Origin: Gramella sp. Hel_I_59
GTDB taxonomy: Bacteria; Bacteroidota; Bacteroidia; Flavobacteriales; Flavobacteriaceae
Reading direction: 5' to 3'
Assembly: GCF_006714895.1 (NCBI RefSeq)
Contig: NZ_VFME01000001.1
Location: forward strand, 806,001 to 870,000
DNA: 64,000 bases
Shown: one piece after another, positions 61,834-64,000 of the stretch
How positions within the stretch are numbered: position 1 is the first letter of the stretch
Layout of the letters: every line of letters starts with the position of its first letter
The notes under the pieces: model-generated
The model's database searches: none
Told to the model about the DNA's origin: nothing
What the model saw: only the letters and a program-made list of their open reading frames with translations
Made by a program: the position numbers and the translations under genes

Positions 61834-64000
61834 ATGCAGAATAAAGGACTGATTAAAGTTTTTGCAATTTTGTTTGGGCTGGTATGTCTATATCAGTTGT
61901 CATTTACTTTTTTGACAAACAACGTTGAGAGTGATGCTGAGGAATTTGCCATGCAGAAGGTTGGCGAGGATGTAGAAAACTACTCAGAACTTCGTGACCA
62001 GGCAGAAGCAAGGTATCTTGATTCTATTGGAGATAATGAAATTATCGCCGGGATCACTTACGACTCAGCAAAAGACAAAGAACTGAACAAAGGATTGGAC
62101 CTTAAAGGTGGTATCAACGTAATTCTTCAAATTTCAGTTAGAGATATTTTAAGCGGGTTGGCGAATGATTCTCAGGATCCAGCTTTTAGAAAGGCAATTG
62201 CTGAAGCAGATAAAGCTCAAACCGACAGCCAGGAGAACTATGTAGATCTTTTCTTCGAGGCTTTCAATAACATACCTAATGCTAAGCTTGCATCTCCAGA
62301 TGTATTTGCTAACAAAGCATTAAGCAGTGAGATCAACTTCAACATGAGCAATGAAGAAGTTGAGCCAATTATCAGACAGAAAATTGACGAATCTATTACT
62401 TCAGCTTTTGAAGTACTTAGAAAGCGTATCGATAAGTTTGGTGTAACACAGCCAAACATTCAGCGTTTAGGAAATTCAGGAAGAATTCTTGTTGAATTGC
62501 CAGGTGCTAAAGATATCAGCAGGGTAAAGAATTTACTTCAGTCTACTGCACAACTTGAATTCTGGCATACTTACAAAAGCAACGAGCTAGGTGGATTCCT
62601 GGTTCAGGCGAACAATCGTCTTGCTGAAATGAAAAAGTCTGAGGAGGTTACTTCCGAAGAAGAAATAGATTCAGCAGCAACTTCAGGTGACAATGAGATC
62701 GATGATCTACTTGCCGATGCTGAAGACAGTACTAGTGTTGAAACAGGAAACAATCCGTTGTTTGACCTAATGGCATCTCCAGGTTTTCAAGGGGGGCCAG
62801 TTCTCGCAAACTTCAATGTTCAGGATACTGCGCAGGTAATGGATTACCTTCAAATGCCTCAAGTAAGATCATTACTTCCTTCAGAAATGCGTTATGCTAA
62901 ATTTGTATGGGGTGTTGCAGATGAAGATACAGAGACTGCTGCATTATATGCATTAAAAGGTAACCGTAACATGGAACCACCACTTAGTGGAGGTGTGATT
63001 ACAGATGCACAACAAACTTATGATCAATTAGGTCGTATTGCAGTGAGCATGCAAATGGATGGGACCGGAGCAAAAATCTGGGAAACCATGACAGGAAAAG
63101 CTTCTGCAGAACAAAGCCAGATCGCGATCGTTCTTGATAACATCGTATATTCTGCACCAGGTGTTTCTACCGGAGCTATAGCTGGAGGTAGAAGTGAGAT
63201 CACTGGTGATTTTACAATTACTGAAGGGCAGGATTTAGCGAACGTACTTAGAGCAGGTAAACTTCCAGCTTCAGCAGATATTATTCAAAGTGAAGTAGTA
63301 GGACCATCTCTTGGTCAGGAAGCTATCGATAGTGGTATCATGTCATTTGGTATCGCACTTATTCTGGTATTATTATGGATGATCCTTTACTACGGTAAAG
63401 CGGGAGTTTATGCGGATATCGCTTTGATCGTGAACATTTTATTCATCTTTGGTATACTTGCAGGTCTTGGAGCGGTATTAACGCTTCCTGGAATCGCCGG
63501 TATCGTATTGACCATTGGTATGTCTGTAGATGCGAACGTACTTATCTTCGAGCGTATCAAGGAAGAACTTGCCAAAGGTAAGGCTCAGAAAGAAGCAATT
63601 GCAGATGGATTTAAGAATGCATTGTCTTCCATTTTGGATGCCAATATAACTACAGGTCTTACAGGTCTTATCCTATTCTTATTAGGTACTGGTCCTATTA
63701 AAGGTTTTGCAACTACCTTATTAATTGGTATTGCTACTTCTTTATTTACAGCAATCTTTATAACCAGATTATTTATCGATGGATATGGAACAAGAGGGAA
63801 GTCTCTGGATTTCTCAACTTCTATAACTAAGAATCTGTTCACGAACATGAATATCGACTTTCTTAAGAAGAGGAAGATCGCTTATATCGTTTCAGGATTA
63901 TTTATAATTGTAAGTATAGGTTCTTTATTTACACAAGGACTTAACGAAGGAGTAGATTTTGTTGGAGGTAGAACATACACAGTAAGGTTTGCAGATGATG
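61834..64000 (+). CDS. secDF: Protein-export membrane protein SecDF, fused (3' end outside the window)
   Basis: An uninterrupted frame from ATG 61834 (MQNKGLIKVFAILFGLVCLY) to the window edge, 722 codons so far. SecDF uses the proton gradient to pull exported proteins through SecYEG. The SecD part is complete: first membrane helix, DLKGGINVILQI, a large periplasmic region with an acidic insert of about 40 residues (residues 270-310), ADIIQSEVVGPSLGQEAIDSG, and the membrane block ending TTLLIGIATSLFTAIFITRLF. After it NEGVDFVGGRTYTVRF begins the SecF half, showing the fusion typical of Bacteroidota. Confidence 0.96.
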   Translation, partial: MQNKGLIKVFAILFGLVCLYQLSFTFLTNNVESDAEEFAMQKVGEDVENYSELRDQAEARYLDSIGDNEIIAGITYDSAKDKELNKGLDLKGGINVILQISVRDILSGLANDSQDPAFRKAIAEADKAQTDSQENYVDLFFEAFNNIPNAKLASPDVFANKALSSEINFNMSNEEVEPIIRQKIDESITSAFEVLRKRIDKFGVTQPNIQRLGNSGRILVELPGAKDISRVKNLLQSTAQLEFWHTYKSNELGGFLVQANNRLAEMKKSEEVTSEEEIDSAATSGDNEIDDLLADAEDSTSVETGNNPLFDLMASPGFQGGPVLANFNVQDTAQVMDYLQMPQVRSLLPSEMRYAKFVWGVADEDTETAALYALKGNRNMEPPLSGGVITDAQQTYDQLGRIAVSMQMDGTGAKIWETMTGKASAEQSQIAIVLDNIVYSAPGVSTGAIAGGRSEITGDFTITEGQDLANVLRAGKLPASADIIQSEVVGPSLGQEAIDSGIMSFGIALILVLLWMILYYGKAGVYADIALIVNILFIFGILAGLGAVLTLPGIAGIVLTIGMSVDANVLIFERIKEELAKGKAQKEAIADGFKNALSSILDANITTGLTGLILFLLGTGPIKGFATTLLIGIATSLFTAIFITRLFIDGYGTRGKSLDFSTSITKNLFTNMNIDFLKKRKIAYIVSGLFIIVSIGSLFTQGLNEGVDFVGGRTYTVRFADD

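Overview
The window is chromosomal, AT-rich DNA from a member of the Flavobacteriaceae (phylum Bacteroidota), probably a marine Gramella/Christiangramia-like organism; the genus is inference. Evidence: the gliding genes gldB-gldC, promoters of the Bacteroidota type (TAnnTTTG at -7), few Shine-Dalgarno sites, a fused SecDF, cysteine-free S4, and a dcw cluster in the flavobacterial order. No tRNA, rRNA, CRISPR, insertion sequence, phage or defence island was recognised. The longest stretch without a gene is the 290 bp before mraZ (32993-33282). Almost every gene is a core or lineage-core gene, so the more notable signals lie in regulation and in altered active sites.

Layout. 1-3655: end of the large ribosomal-protein operon (secY end, infA, rpmJ, rpsM, rpsK, rpsD, rpoA, rplQ), with hairpin-rich leaders before rpsD and rplQ. 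3766-10227: single-gene units of central metabolism (carA, eno, a GT5 glycogen synthase, gltA), most closed by clear terminators. 10312-12156: two guanidine-modifying-superfamily hydrolases in tandem (DDAH/arginine-deiminase-like, then CtlX). 12163-16541: BCCT transporter, SDR-DUF2867 protein, MarC and small or unknown proteins. 16654-20816: argS, ffh, folD. 20849-23627 (minus): DUF1232 protein, AI-2E family permease, VOC protein, rluF. 23747-28218: an ECF sigma factor, a likely anti-sigma factor, a coiled-coil/barrel envelope protein, then dnaG. 28211-32992: response regulator, nadE, gldB-gldC plus a CxxC protein, engB and an alpha/beta hydrolase.

33283-48775 is the division and cell-wall (dcw) cluster: mraZ, rsmH, ftsL, ftsI, murE, mraY, murD, ftsW, murG, murC, ftsQ, ftsA, ftsZ, tightly packed with many overlaps and closed by a terminator. 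murF, murB and ddl are absent. Upstream of mraZ are 10-bp-spaced GTGGT repeats that look like MraZ operators. 48845-54171 (minus) is a likely envelope operon: lipoprotein DacB, a Tat-signal LD-carboxypeptidase, a HerA-like ATPase, a lipoprotein, a lipoprotein-type inorganic pyrophosphatase and a small membrane protein. 54288-64000: queE, DUF2911 protein, asnB, gyrB, DUF6588 protein, mdh and the first 722 codons of secDF, cut by the window end.

I saw no clearly new multi-gene system. The best leads are the MraZ operator array, a primase without its zinc ligands, a response regulator with Glu at the phosphorylation site, hairpin leaders before rpsD and rplQ, a lipoprotein pyrophosphatase in a cell-wall operon, and gldC followed in frame, across a single stop codon, by an uncharacterised CxxC protein.
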